This document shows, one piece after another, positions 11,991 through 24,719 of a DNA stretch of 64,000 bases. The notes below the pieces were generated by a model. It was not told the DNA's origin and searched no databases. It worked only from the letters and a program-made list of their open reading frames with translations. The stretch spans positions 1 through 64,000 of the forward strand of contig JAURVB010012650.1 of NCBI GenBank assembly GCA_033002965.1, written 5' to 3'. The position numbers and the translations under genes are program-made. The first letter of the stretch is position 1. Every line of letters begins with the position of its first letter. The stretch comes from Piper betle (lineage: Eukaryota > Streptophyta > Magnoliopsida > Piperales > Piperaceae).

Positions 11991-14900
11991 TGTAACACCC
12001 AAATTCACCCAAAGATCGAATCATTATATTATAATTTGGGAGCTCCTCGTTGGGCTATCATATACAGACTTTACGGAAGTGGATCTCAACTCTCCGTGGA
12101 GGCTTAAGGTGGACACCAGGTTTGACTTTTATAGAATGTGTGCAGAGTTCGTACTACACAAGCGGATCTTAGACTTAAAGGAACCCTATATGAACACCCC
12201 TACTCATAAGAGAAGTAGAACCTCCCCTATGACTACACTCCGGTGCGATGGAGGAATCGATGTGCCTCGCTCACCCTGGCCGTAGTCTTTTTATGGGGCG
12301 GCTATCACTATTCCAAAACAATGTCGATGCATTACACAATTTACGCACATAATACGACCCCGTGTCGGACTGAGTCAGTTCTTTGACCCCGGTTGCACTC
12401 AGTGCATGGGAGTCGAATCTGGGCTCAGAGCCGACCTAGGCTATCAAGAAGGAAAGTACGATGTTCTACCTATTATACATACATGACTTGTGACTTCGTC
12501 TGATTGTGACCCGTGAACCCTAATCTGAATGAGGGCATAAAATTATACATTAGTATATTTTTATTTTGCATAAACCTACATGTAACTTACATGACTAATA
12601 TACTATCAATTTTAAATGATGTAATTAGTTCATGTTAGTCTTCATTCCTTATTAAATTTTCAGCAATTCTAATGATAATTAATTATTAATTATCCCCATC
12701 CAAATCTCCATTATCTAATTGATAATTTAATTATTAACATGTCCATTTACAAAACAACTAAGCAATCGACAAGAACCCCATGCATAAGACGTTGGAGATC
12801 TAGCAACTTGGCAAGACGTCTTCAACAAATCTTGTATGCAAGAATCCTAATGGAAACAAATAAGATGAGGGATGAAATACTCCCTCCTCCTGCATATATA
12901 CACACTTCAACCATTCCCTCCATTAAATTCTCATACCCCATCATCCATTGGTATTTCCTAGGTTCAACGAGCCCCTTCATTAAATTCTCACACCCCATCA
13001 TCCATTGGTATTTCCTAGGTTCAACGACCCCTTCATTAAATTCTCACACCCCATCATCCATTCATTAATAGGTATTTTCTAGGTGACCTTAAGTCGAACC
13101 ATGACCGGTCGACTTGATAACCAACCATATTGGTTTATCTATATTTATTTCATAATATTTAGGTTCGAGTCTTATAATAAAAATCATGGTTTTTAGAGTA
13201 TTTAAACAAGGGTCATGGTTACATGTTCCACATACCCTATGCGAGTAATAATTAAAGCGTCAGAGAATTACAGAGCATCATCAAGTATCAAACATCAAAC
13301 CCTAATACCTGAACTTCACGTGGGTCTTCAAGTGGTGTGAATTGTAAGCTCCTCCACCTATGTTACTCTAACACAAACATCTATAGCCAAATACATCTAG
13401 TGTACGTGATTTTAGCTTCTCGTCATGTTCGAGGACTCTAGGGCTTATATACCTTGCAGATGATGGTTATCATTGCCTTAAAGTATTATAACTTTACAGT
13501 AAAATATAATAATATAAAGATAAAGCATGCTAGCACAACCATTATGACATATATCTGAAACGTACAAGGTTCACATAGTTAAGGCATATGTCTGTTATAT
13601 AGTCATCCACAAAATACATAGTCTAAAATAGAGAATATAACATAGGGCCTCGCCACCACCGCCATTGAGTCTTCTGATCAATGCACCTAGGCCGACCAAT
13701 GCTAGAGAACCTCACCTACACATAATAGAAAACCATGCCAGTAATCAAATAAATTTGATTACTAGTTCGAATAACTACGTGGTGAAATAAGAAGCTGACA
13801 AATGGGTATTCCATTACTTACGAAAACTTAGAAAACTTCAGAATTCCTTCACACTGGGCAGTAAGCAAACATACTTAAACAAATGCCAGCACATATGCAC
13901 GACTAATATTCATATTCACACATACAATACTTACGCCCTCACATCCTCTATATTACACCCATCACGGTACTCGAGTGGTAAAAGAAATGGTTAAGTTAGT
14001 GCCACAAATCCTTAAAATGTGCTGCATTATGCAGTACCCTCATACTCCGCACTACTTCAAGGTTTGAAGGAGTACTAATGTGGTCCATACATCCTGTACA
14101 CACTCTTAGTCGTAAAAATCGTAAACCTCATATTTATACATATAGGCTTAGGAGAGTATTTAATACTTAATTTCTAGATCTTATCTTTCAAAAACCATTA
14201 AGGGTCTCAACCTTAAAGTTTTATTAAACATGTGTAGAAAACACAACTAAATGACCTGACATTGACGAGATCCGAGAAAACGCCGCTGATGCCATCCAGT
14301 GTCTAAAACACAGTTAAACTTAGACACACAAAGAGTCAAGCAGAGATCAAGCAAAGGGAGAGTCCTACGGACCTAGACGAGTAGAGTTTCGTATTCTAAT
14401 TGGTGAACTCACCCATGATACCTAGCACAAAGATGGAACCGAATAAGAATCAGGTCACATTGGCATGCAAAACGAGATCATGCCTATAGTCATAACACTG
14501 AAAATATAAAGCGTACTTATGGGTGATGTTCATGATTATTTAGTAATTAGATTAGGGGCTTAAAATTTTACCAAGAACTTCTAAAATCACCATGAACAAT
14601 ATGGAATGTTGTAAATCAACATATCCTACTAGCTCAGAGAGTAAAAATTGAAAAAAGTGGCACTTATGTCAGTGTAACAGTGAAAGTTGCTACATTTCCT
14701 CATTTTTTACCCTCATATATACACATTCTAAGTTATGTCAGGTAAAACACACAAGATAAAAGTTGTAGATATATATGTTTTGAGTGCAACATCATACATA
14801 ATCATAAAAATTTAAGATTAGAGTGCGAAGATATGATTTTTATACCAAAATAGTGTATATCAATAATCTACGTTTATTATAGAAGTTATATCTATTTATT

Positions 14901-15830
14901 TATATGGCCAAATAAGATACATGAGTATTCAAAATTCTCCTAACAGGAAGGTATACATTATAAAAATGTCAAAAATATGAAACAAGACAAAAAAGTGCAA
15001 GAGATAAATACTAAATAACAAGCAAAAGAGGTAATACAAACCTGAAACTAACGAAGGAAAACCAAAGGGAGGTCCTTTGAGGCATACAACCTCAAAACCT
15101 ACTACCTTAGGAAGTTAAGAACGTGGGGAATGGTGATTGGAGCTCTCAGGAGGAAGAAGAAATCCAAGGAGAGGCGAAGAAGGTTGCTAGAGGTGAGGAG
15201 GGAAGGAACGAGAAGTGGTGAAAAGGTGAGGGAAGGGATGGGTTTTATAGAACAAGGATTGGTGGCTTAGTTATCATATGTATGAGTGTCATACCTAAAG
15301 AGGTTTGGGTTGGCTTAGTGATGCCATAGAGTTATGGGTTGGATAAAGAGGTATGAATTGGCTTGGTGATATTATAAGTATGTGTGTTATACCTAAAGAA
15401 ATATGAATTGGATAGATAAAGATATATGTATTGGGTTAACTAAAGATATATGGGTCAGTTATCCCAAAATTTAAAAACTTAGGGTTTTACCCTAAAGCGA
15501 TTGGGTTCACAATGAAAATTGCATTCTAGGTCCCAAAGAGGGGTTAAGACGGTTCAAAAGGGTTATCAAACACACAACAAACATACAAAAGATACGCGAG
15601 GAACATGGCCCTAACACTTAACTATATACGACTTGAACGGACCAAACATGAAAAAGCCGGGCGTGTAACATGCAAACAAACATATTGAGTGCCGAAGAAG
15701 GCTAAGGCCGGGCCACTTACACCATACCATACACAAACCACGGCAAAAAAGGCTAGACCTTACTAACCTGATTTAGGTAACAACTAAACTAACAGTAAAA
15801 ACTATTGAGCGGATGGCCTTAAGTTTTACA
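11991..15830 (-). mobile_element. Minus-oriented LTR 'a', about 3.84 kb
   Basis: The minus-strand start is TGTAAAACTTAAGG at 15830, preceded by a purine tract TATCGGGGGGTAG near 15873-15885. The end is GGGTGTTACA at 11991-12000. Between LTR 'a' and LTR 'b' only 41 bp remain, reading TGTATCAGAGGGATAG on the minus strand. That looks like a primer site fused to a purine tract, as expected if almost the whole internal region was deleted. No protein-coding sequence is visible inside. Confidence 0.5.
12921..13084 (+). repeat. Three-copy tandem repeat, about 57 bp unit
   Basis: The block CATTAAATTCTCAYACCCCA followed by TCATCCATTGGTATTTCCTA and GGTTCAACGA begins at 12921, 12978 and 13034. The third copy is altered after CATCCATT. 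The repeat lies inside LTR 'a' and explains part of its extra length compared with LTR 'b'. Confidence 0.75.
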
Positions 15831-16639
15831 ATACACGAGTGAAAACTACAACCCAATATATGAATAAAACTACCCCCCGATACATAAGAATCAACCCACT
15901 ACCAAATAAACTAAGATTATAAATATATTACAACCATAGTGTTTTTCTATTGAGAGAAAACCTCTCTTGAATACAAATCATAAAAAGGTGGAAAACCTTA
16001 GAAATTAAAAGTATTGTTCTAAGTGAAACAAATACTTGCGATTGGCGATCCCATGTAGAATCCAATGCCAAGTGTCTTCTCTTCTCTTCAGAGTAAACAA
16101 TCTCTTCCTATTCTCTCGTAAGCACTAAACCAAATGTTGTCAATCCTTTCCCGACTGATCTATACCCCAAAACAGATCACACTCTGAGATCCAAAAGATC
16201 TCTTCGAAGCCTGGCTTTTGAAGTCATCCCAAATATTTCACTGACATACATAACGGCCGCAATTGGGAACGTCGACTTCCCTGATTCCCCCGCAAACAAC
16301 TTGATCGTCTGCAGTGGCGCCAAAATTCGCCCACGAAAACATCAGTAGAAGCTCCAGGAAGGCAGCCGCCTGAGTGCTCAATCCTCCTACGCAAGTACAA
16401 CACCATGTCCATGAGATGAAGACCACTCTCCTCTTTAATCCACTACTGTACTAGTGGGATCAAGTTACAGTCTCCAGAAGATGTGATCGCGGTTGTAGTT
16501 TCCAAAGTTTTGTTTATGCTATGCATATTGATGGGAACAGCTTCCATGCATCTGTGTATATGGAGGAAAGGATTATGTGTGTAGATCTATATATGAAATC
16601 ACGCGGCTGGAAATATTTATAAATATCTAACTTTAAAAA

Positions 16640-17048
16640 GATGAAATTAATGTGCCGTGTATGATTTAACCACGTTCATTGGGAGAGACAGCGGCAACAC
16701 CGGCGTGGGGATGGGGAAGCAAATGGAAGAAGGAGGCATTGGGGCCGTTGGATTTGATCGAATGTTTGATCTAACGCTGCAGCGCAGCCAACCTACTCTT
16801 TTTTTCATATTAATAATAATAGTAGTAATATGTGCAACATTTCATTATTATTTTTTAATAAAATCTCCACCATCTCTGACGTGTCGTAATATTACTGGCT
16901 ATGTTCACCTAATACGCACTGAGTGGTGGTGTAGGAGAAATGCATGTGATAGCGAAAGAGATAAGGGTAGTCGCTCACAATCCATCATCACCATCGCCAT
17001 CGCCATCCCCCACCACTCCACTCTTCACGGAGTAGCAGAGCTCTTCCC
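16640..17048 (+). promoter_or_regulatory. Upstream region of CHLD
   Basis: The 400 bases before the CHLD start contain a GATAAG element at 16960-16965, the core of the I-box found in light-regulated plant promoters, and an imperfect CATCGC/CATCAC trinucleotide run at 16983-17012 that probably lies in the 5' untranslated region. I could not fix a transcription start; TATAAATA near 16617-16624 is a candidate TATA but is far from the ATG. The assignment is positional. Confidence 0.3.
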
Positions 17049-20000
17049 ATGGGGTCGTCAATGGCGGCCCCTACTCCTTGCTGCTGCTCCCCTCTTCGAC
17101 CCTCCTCCTTGCCTCAACTCCATCTCCCCATCCGCCTCCCCTCCCCGTTCACCACCTCCCACCCCCGCCGCCGGCTGGCCGCCGCCACCGTCCTCCGCCC
17201 CTCCGCCGCCGCCGACGTCGAGCTCTCCGGCAACGGCGCCGCCGTCGCCCCTCGGAAGTTCGAGGAGCAGGGTGCTTCCTACGGCCGCCAGTATTTCCCC
17301 CTCGCCGCCGTCGTCGGTCAGGTACCGGAGATGTCTCCACATTTTGTAATACAGTTTTGCGCCTGTTTTTGTTTCTATCGTTGAGATGAATTGGTGGTTA
17401 GAGTTTCCTTCTTTTTGGGGGCGGGGGGTTTGCAGGATGCGATCAAGACGGCTTTGTTGCTCGGAGCAATTGACCGCGAAATTGGGGGAATTGCGATCTC
17501 CGGAAAGAGGGGCACAGCTAAGACTGTCATGGCTCGAGGGTTGCACGCTATACTCCCTCCAATTGAGGTTGTCTCGGGTTCCGTAGCTAATGCCGATCCG
17601 GCCATACCCGAAGAGTAAGAAGTTTTATCCAATCTTTTTGCATTTGAGAACATTGTGGGATTGTTCCATTGTGCTGCCATAAAGTTAGAAAGATACATTT
17701 ATTTGTTTGAAAGTTCATGACTTTGCTAGACACCCCTCCTCAGGTCACCAAATGTGTACTTACTCTTATAGTGGTGCAAACTTAACTTGTATAATTCAAC
17801 AACCAAGGGCGTTACCAGAAGAGATGAGGCAAAAGGACACTCATAAAAGAAAATTTGTTGTTGAGCATATAAAATCATGTACTTGCTTCACTAATCAATT
17901 GTTGGTACGCTTGGGAATCTACAAACGTATTGATTTTGGGGAGGAGGTGGTAAATTGGGAAAGATTTCCTGCTTGTACTGCTTCTTTTGAATCGGACAAA
18001 AATATAACGAAGAAAGTTTGGGAAAAGTGCTGATCCTCTTAAATGTTGAAAGTTTCTGTGACTTACCAGGTGGGAAGATGGGCTGCCTGCTCAGGTGAAG
18101 TATGATTCCACCGGAAAGGTTATGACAGAGATCACAAGATCGCCCTTTGTGCAGGTAATGTTTCTAGTTAGTCAGTAGTGGTTAACAGAAATATTGTAAT
18201 TCCATATCAGATGTAAACTAATTAGATATTTTCCAGATTCCACTAGGAGTCACTGAAGATAGACTGCTTGGTTCTGTTGATGTGGAAGAATCCGTCAAGA
18301 CAGGAACAACTGTTTTCCAACCTGGACTGCTTGCTGAAGCTCATAGAGGTGTATTATATGTAGACGAGATAAACCTTTTGGATGAAGGTATTAGCAATTT
18401 ATTACTGAATGTCTTGACTGAGGGCGTCAACACTGTTGAAAGAGAAGGAATAAGCTTCCGACATCCATGCAAGCCACTTCTAATTGCAACATTTAACCCT
18501 GAAGAAGGTTCTGTCCGCGAACATTTATTGGATCGTATTGCCATCAATTTAAGGTATCACCATTCTTCAAGTGATATAGATGTTTTACAGTGCAAAGTGT
18601 TATTACACAGATTAACTACAGCTTACTGGATGGAACATGTTTAATTTGTACTCTCACTGCTAAGGACTCTTGTTCTGCAGTGCAGATCTTCCCATGAGTT
18701 TTGATGACCGAGTGGCAGCAGTGGATATAGCAACCAAATTTCAGGAAGCTAGTGGGAATGTGTTTAATGCAGTTGCCGAAGAAACAGAATTTGCAAAGAC
18801 TCAGGTGTTTCTCGTTTTCTAACTGTTCTGGCAAAATTTAGTTTGATCCTGAGCTAGTATAGTGGGCAATGGGAATTCAACATTAACCATTCTCTCTTCA
18901 TACACTCTACATGTTTCTATAATTTGTTTGTATATTTGAAACATTTTCTATAATTTGTTCATATGTTTGAAACAATTTGCATAGTAAATCACTAAGCATT
19001 AAGCTTATAATTTTGAGCAATGTTTGAACCTGTATTTCTTTAAGCAGGCAATCGTTTTTTGCTCATTTCCGCATGAGCATATAATGGATTTAACGTTTTT
19101 TCCTTCCCTATCTTTCATTAGACGTACATATTTCTCACTCCACAAATATAATTCTTCTTATTGTAAATCTTTGATTATGGCCTTTTTTCTCTATATTCTG
19201 CCAATGTGAGTGATGATGAATATTTGGCTTCTTTTCTTTTGTATTTTGTCGAGTCTAAAAAAAGCATTGTGTGGGCATTTGGCCTTTTCAGATCATTTTG
19301 GCTAGAGAATATCTGAAGGAGGTTGCATTAAGCAGGGAACAGACAAAATATTTGGTGTTAGAAGCATTGCGTGGTGGTTGTCAGGTTGTAATTCTTATTA
19401 CTTATCCCTCTATCCATCACAATTTCAACATACCCCTTGGTCATCAATGAAATACTCAATACCTGGGTTGTGTGTATTAGATCTCCGCCTTTTTGTAAAG
19501 GAATTTCCTGCAGTACTGCTCCTTTCTTGCAACTAATGTTCAGTATCGCAAGAATGACTATTAATCAAAGGATTGAACAAAACCGAAAGGAATCAATCAA
19601 ACTGAAGCAAACTAATTTGAACAAGATCTATTAAGCCAATTGCAGGAAAAATCACTGCAGCAGCTTTCCTGCGGTATGTTTGTATGTAATAACTCTGTCA
19701 TTTGTCTAGATTACTTGCTGTCTGACAAATCATTTACACAAGAAATAATCATCCAATTTAGGTGAAGAGCTAGAGATAATTGCAAAGTTGGGTTCTGTAA
19801 TCGCCTCAAGGGTAAAACTGGTGGTTAAAGCCAAATTGTGCTTTTAAATACTAACACCTTGTTCTAGTTAATAAAAGGACAAACTAGCATCCTCTTGATC
19901 ATAATTTTACTAGAATAATACAAAGAGATCTAATTTCAGATAAAAAACCATAAATAATGCAAATAAAATAAATGAAGATTGATCTATTGGAGGATTTGGG

Positions 20001-23000
20001 GCTCTCTTCTGGTGTGAATAATTTTTTATTGACTTCGGATGCTTCAAAAGTCATGTCTTCCTCTTGCTGTGCCACATCATCATTCAAGGGAGAATATGGC
20101 AGGTACTCTATGTCAACATAACCTGCAGGCAGATAAACAAACTGGGCAGACAGCATCCTCATGCTGAGGATGCTGTGGGTTGAACACAGAATCTCCCATC
20201 TAACAAAAGCTTAAGCTGTTGACTAAAGGCGCCATGATATTTATCATTCAAACTGAACTTGGAACTCTTCTTTCTTTTTCTTCCTTATCCAAAAAGCGAG
20301 ATCGGAGTCATGGACTCTATTCTAGGACTCATGTGAATACAAATGGCTGGTTCAAACTGCACTGGAACCGTTTTTATAAAATTTAGAAAAACTAAAATAT
20401 GTCCTGTAGATAACCGTTACTAAATAATGAGGATTGTAAGACTTAATGGTTTTGTTGTTCTAAATTGCAGGGCCATAGAGCTGAGCTCTATGCCGCTCGA
20501 GTTGCAAAATGTTTGGCTGCTTTGGAGGGTCGTGAGAAAGTTTATGTTGATGACTTGAAGAAAGCTGTTAAGTATCTTCTAAAATGTGCTTTCTTTTATA
20601 GTGAATTCTGCTACTGTGTTTCATCTTATATATTAACTTGTACAAGAGTTAAGACAGACAATAAGCTCCTGCTATTTGAACATATTTCTACGAGGCTTAT
20701 TGGTGGAATTGCCTGAGAACATCTACAAACTCTTGTTCTTGCTATTTCTCTCATTGCAGGTAGAGCTGGTTATTCTTCCTCGTTCTATTATCACTGATAA
20801 CCCACAGGAACAACAAAATCAGCCACCTCCCCTCCACCACCACCACCTCCACAAAATGAAGATTCAGCAGAGGACCAAAATGAAGAAGAAGAGCAAGAGG
20901 TTGTCTAGTGTATTAGACAATTTAATCCATGCTCTATACTTATATCAACTTCATTTGTTGACTGTAATATCTCCTTTCATATGATTAAAGCTTACAGAGT
21001 AAAACTGAGAATTTGTGCATTGCATATTTCATTAAGGGTTTTCTTCATAGTTCTGTTTGTTTTACAAATACAGTAGTAATATCCTTGTTAATGTACTAAT
21101 ATCTTGATCAGGACGATAATGACCAAGAAGATGAACAACAAGAACAAGTTCCAGAAGAATTCATTTTTGATGCTGAAGGTGGGTTAGTGGATGCTAAAGC
21201 TCTATTTTTTGCTCAGCAAGCCCAAAGGCGAAGAGGAAAGGCTGGCCGGGCCAAGAATGTTATCTTTTCTGAAGACAGGGGCCGTTATATTAAACCTATG
21301 CTTCCAAAGGTTTGTGTTCAATAACAGGCTCTATTGATAATTTATTTTTTAAAACACAGTATGGGAATCAATGTGAAGAAACCATAGAAATTCACTGATC
21401 ATTTTGGCAGGGCTTAGGGTATGAATTGCTTCCAAGTTGGACTAATTATTTATGATATAAGTTTTGATAGTTAAAATGGTTCAAAGACTGAATGTTTCAT
21501 CGAAAGTGGAACTTGTCATGCATGTATTACCACCATATTTCATCCATAAATGAATCATGATTGCCATTATAAAATTTTCAAATCAATAATCTACTTGTAC
21601 ATCTTGGTTTTAGGTAGGAAGGTACTTTTCCCTAGGTAATTTGGTTTTTTCATTTAATAATTTGGGGGCTGATGATGTGCCCTTGGTTGTAGATGGAGAA
21701 ATCAGATACCCAGCGATACCTTCTTCTATGGATTTTCTAAATCTGCAATGCTTGAAGAAGAAGAAAATAAGAACAATAGATAGCTAAAATAAAATCTTAA
21801 TTTCTGAAAACTGAAAATTGAATTGAAAAGTACTACTACATAACTTCTTATATAGACAACTATCCAACTAATACTAGAGATTAATGTCATACTAGAACAT
21901 GAAACTAAATATATGATTCCTAATGAAATAAGAAACTAAATTAGGAAATAAACTCCAACTGAAACTAAAAAACTTGAATTAGTGCAATTATGACTCTCCT
22001 AGAGGAGTCGATCTTGTTTCCTTTTCTTCCTCTTGTAGACTTGCTCAAATTTAGGATGATCCATCTTCTTGTGAAACAAGTCTTCTCTTCCTTCTAGACT
22101 TTCTAATTGGTTGTGGGAAGAATCCATGCCCGGATGACATCAGCTGAGTATCTTGTAATGAGGGATTTTGTTTTGAGAAAGATAGTTTTCGACCTTGTTG
22201 ATGTCTTGACTGTCTATCCTTAAGCTTCTTACCCTCAATTATGAATTGCTAAAAATAAAATTGCTGTGCCTTCTATAAAGGATGGTTACATACCTAGCTT
22301 GTAAATATCCCAAAGTCTTAAGATGACACCATAGAGCTAAGACAACCTCTCTTCATGTCATGTTCATATTACCCAGGGCACTGATTAGTAGTATAACATG
22401 ATTATAAACTCTTTTCTTCTTTGCCACTTAGATGAGCACTGAGTGCATGGGTCTTACATCATATTGATATGTTCATTCCCCAGCGAAGGCATTATTTTTC
22501 TTCTTAGAAAAGTAACCAAGTCTAGGGAAGTAGAATGAGAAAATTGTTAAGTTCATTAGGATGTAGGCATACTGATAGTTATCATAAGTAATTTATTAGC
22601 TGGTAGAAACTATCAGGAGATATCATGGAAGAAGTTTATGTGAAAATATTTCATTTGTGAGTTGGAGAGCTAATGATTTTTCGGAGGAATGGTTCAGAAT
22701 GAAGTGTTTTTGGTTGATGATAAGGCCAGATTTCATTTGGGGATGAAAAGTGTATTTGCTGAATTAGTACTTTGTATTCTTAAAATGTGCCAGGGCCCTA
22801 TAAGAAGATTAGCTGTTGATGCAACTCTTAGAGCTGCTGCACCATATCAGAAGTTACGGAGGGAGAAAGACACTCTGAAAATTAGGAAAGTATATGTTGA
22901 ACAGGCTGATATGCGAGCAAAAAGAATGGCACGGAAAGCTGGAGCACTGGTAATGATAAAAATTAGTGGTCTTCCATTAATTTTGCAACATTTATTCCAT

Positions 23001-24623
23001 ATAGGTTTGCATGACGAATGACTCAACCATTGGGTTGCATTCATGGTTGGTTAAGTTCAATGTGGTCTTAGAAACTGCTTACTTTTAGGCATCTTGAAAC
23101 AAATCTGGCTATAACTCTTAGCTATTGGTTCATTTCTGTATCTAACCTTAATGAATTTCTGGCAGGTAATATTTGTAGTTGATGCTAGTGGTAGTATGGC
23201 ATTAAATCGCATGCAGAATGCAAAAGGTGCAGCACTTCAGTTATTAGCTGAAAGTTACACCAGCAGAGATCAGGTACATTCAAGCTTCTCACATAAAAGA
23301 AATCAGTTTGCACATTTTATCATCTAGGTTTAGCGGTAGAAAGAACAATTATGCTGGTTAAGCAAGTGGGTAATTTTTTTCGAGGTGTAAATTGTAAATA
23401 ACTGTAATATTATCCTTCCAATCACATTCTGATCCCATTTTCATGGGAACATTAGCACAGGCAATGTCTTTAATGTAGACCACTTACAATGTGACAAACA
23501 TTGAAGCCTAACATTAGGAAGACCTTTTATGTCAGGTTTGTATAATCCCTTTCCGAGGGGATTCTGCAGAAGTCCTACTACCCCCGTCAAGATCAATTGC
23601 AATGGCAAGGAAAAGGCTTGAGAAACTCCCATGTGGTGGGGGATCTCCCCTTGCTCATGGTCTCAGTACAGCTAAGATCTTATTTCCTACCAAATCTTTT
23701 TGAAAATAGATATGATGAATGAGTACTCTTTCTCAACTACACAAACATATTATGAAAGTACAGGCTGTTAGAGTTGGTTTAAATGCTGAGAAGAGTGGTG
23801 ATGTTGGCCGTGTTATGATTGTCGCGATTACTGATGGAAGGGCAAATGTATCGTTGAAAACATCTACAGATCCTGAAGCGAGTGTTGAATCTAGTGCACC
23901 TAGACCTTCTACACAAGAGCTGAAGGTTTGTGTTCTGGATCTAATTTGTTATAAGCAGTTTTACTTTGGTACTTGTAAAAGTCTGTATAGCTTTTTATGT
24001 CATACAAAACTTTTTTAAACTGTAGAATGCTATAATTGTATGAAAACTTGGTTGATTTGCTTCTTGTTAATAGTAGAAGGTTTTGTTCTAAAAACGGAAA
24101 TATAATAGTATCTATTCCCTAAATCCTAAATCCTAAAACCTTTTGATGGATTCATTTGATAAAAAAGTGTTTCTTCTCCTTACGGGATATTAGACTATGA
24201 AGTATCATTGAAGCAAAATGAATTCTAAGTGGGTAATGTCTGTTATATTTAATGATTTCTTTTCCAGTAGGAGAGGTCATGCCTAAGTGAAACTGTTGTC
24301 CTGTTGGATTTGTATTCCTTGATTTTGTGTGGCAGGATGAAATCCTAGATGTTGCTGGGAAAATATATAAAGCAGGAATGTCTCTTCTGGTAATCGATAC
24401 AGAAAACAAGTTTGTCTCCACTGGTTTCGCCAAAGAAATTGCTAGAATAGCCCAAGGTAATGGTTACTATCAGCAACAGTGTCATACATCCTACTTGTTT
24501 GAAGCAAATAATTGAAGTTTTTCCAACTTCACACCAGGAAAATATTATTATTTGCCAAATGCTTCTGATGCTGTGATATCTGCAACGACTAAGGATGCTT
24601 TGTCGGTCTTGAAAAGCTCATGA
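17049..24623 (+). CDS. CHLD: Magnesium chelatase subunit D (chloroplast), 15 exons, one frameshift
   Basis: CHLD works with CHLI (ATPase) and CHLH to insert Mg2+ into protoporphyrin IX, the first committed chlorophyll step, in the plastid. Exons: 17049-17321, 17436-17614, 18070-18154, 18237-18553, 18681-18804, 19292-19384, 20471-20566, 20760-20899, 21112-21309, 22794-22949, 23166-23273, 23536-23670, 23764-23925, 24336-24456, 24538-24623. They sum to 2273 nt; one restored base gives 757 aa, near the usual 760. Order: Ser/Pro/Arg-rich transit peptide (about 1-45), degenerate AAA+ domain with GKRGTAKT and the Walker-B-like [11 protein letters not shown], polyproline plus acidic linker, and C-terminal integrin-I (VWA) domain with MIDAS motif DASGSMALN and TDGRAN. 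The start sits in a good context (CCCATGGGG). Exon 1 is GC-rich, later exons AT-rich. A missing C in exon 8 shifts the frame; exon 12/13 splicing is unusual (see those entries). Confidence 0.95.
19899..20300 (-). pseudogene. Antisense coding-like fragment in CHLD intron 6, not recognised
   Basis: On the minus strand an 87-codon frame (20162 down to 19899) contains [20 protein letters not shown] and then an acidic stretch, a composition more like real protein than random AT-rich intron. Slightly upstream another frame reads [18 protein letters not shown] (about 20290-20220). A splice-like CTGCAG|GT occurs at the start of GYVDIEY. A perfect 11-bp hairpin, CAGCATCCTCA with its complement, lies at 20149-20173. 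I do not recognise the family. It could be a captured exon pair of an unrelated gene carried into the intron by a transposon. Confidence 0.3.
20829..20832 (+). other. CHLD: One-base deletion in a C run, exon 8 of CHLD
   Basis: Exon 8 encodes [13 protein letters not shown] and then leaves the conserved frame in the polyproline segment. The run here is CCCC; five Cs would restore a proline stretch, then [16 protein letters not shown], which joins exon 9 in frame. As written, the frame continues into exon 9 and stops at TAG 21185-21187, removing the whole VWA domain. Every later exon is intact and splices in the restored frame, so this is either an assembly error in a homopolymer or a very recent null allele. 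Confidence 0.85.
23671..23763 (+). other. CHLD: CHLD intron 12 with non-canonical GC-AG or shifted GT-AG boundaries
   Basis: Exon 12 reads [13 protein letters not shown] if splicing uses a GC donor (ACA|GCTAAG at 23671) with the acceptor TACAG|GCT at 23763. A canonical GT-AG alternative (donor GTACAG at 23666, acceptor GAAAG at 23758) keeps the frame and length but changes the residues after HGL from STA to IQA. Both junctions contain the heptamer AGTACAG. STA fits the family better, so I favour the GC donor. Confidence 0.6.
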
Positions 24624-24702
24624 TTCTGAGGGATAGAAGCTCTTTGACTGTTTAGATTCATCTTGGAAAGGTAGTCATAAATGTACCAAGTCCATTACAT
24701 TC

Positions 24703-24708
24703 AATAAA
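24703..24708 (+). promoter_or_regulatory. Candidate polyadenylation signal of CHLD
   Basis: AATAAA lies 80 bases after the CHLD stop codon at 24621-24623, a normal distance for a plant near-upstream element. The exact cleavage site cannot be seen. Confidence 0.5.
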
Positions 24709-24719
24709 ATCCTCTGAGC

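Noticed and set aside
12739..13068. 109-codon frame with internal protein repeats
   Set aside because: The repeats come from a 57-bp DNA tandem repeat in an LTR; there is no other sign of coding.
12921..13084. Regular repeats that could suggest a CRISPR-like array
   Set aside because: There are no unique spacers and the genome is a plant; this is a plain tandem repeat.
16224..16440. Two overlapping minus-strand frames of 62 codons upstream of CHLD
   Set aside because: The composition is somewhat protein-like and TATA-like sequence lies upstream on that strand, but I recognise no family and both frames are short, so I do not call a gene.
17707..18033. 108-codon frame inside CHLD intron 2
   Set aside because: It lies wholly between exon 2 and exon 3 of CHLD, whose splice sites and phases fit perfectly, and shows no family features.
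21600..22700. Possible retroelement piece in CHLD intron 9
   Set aside because: The intron is long (1.48 kb) with AT-rich, repeat-like text, but I could not find ends, a target duplication or coding motifs.
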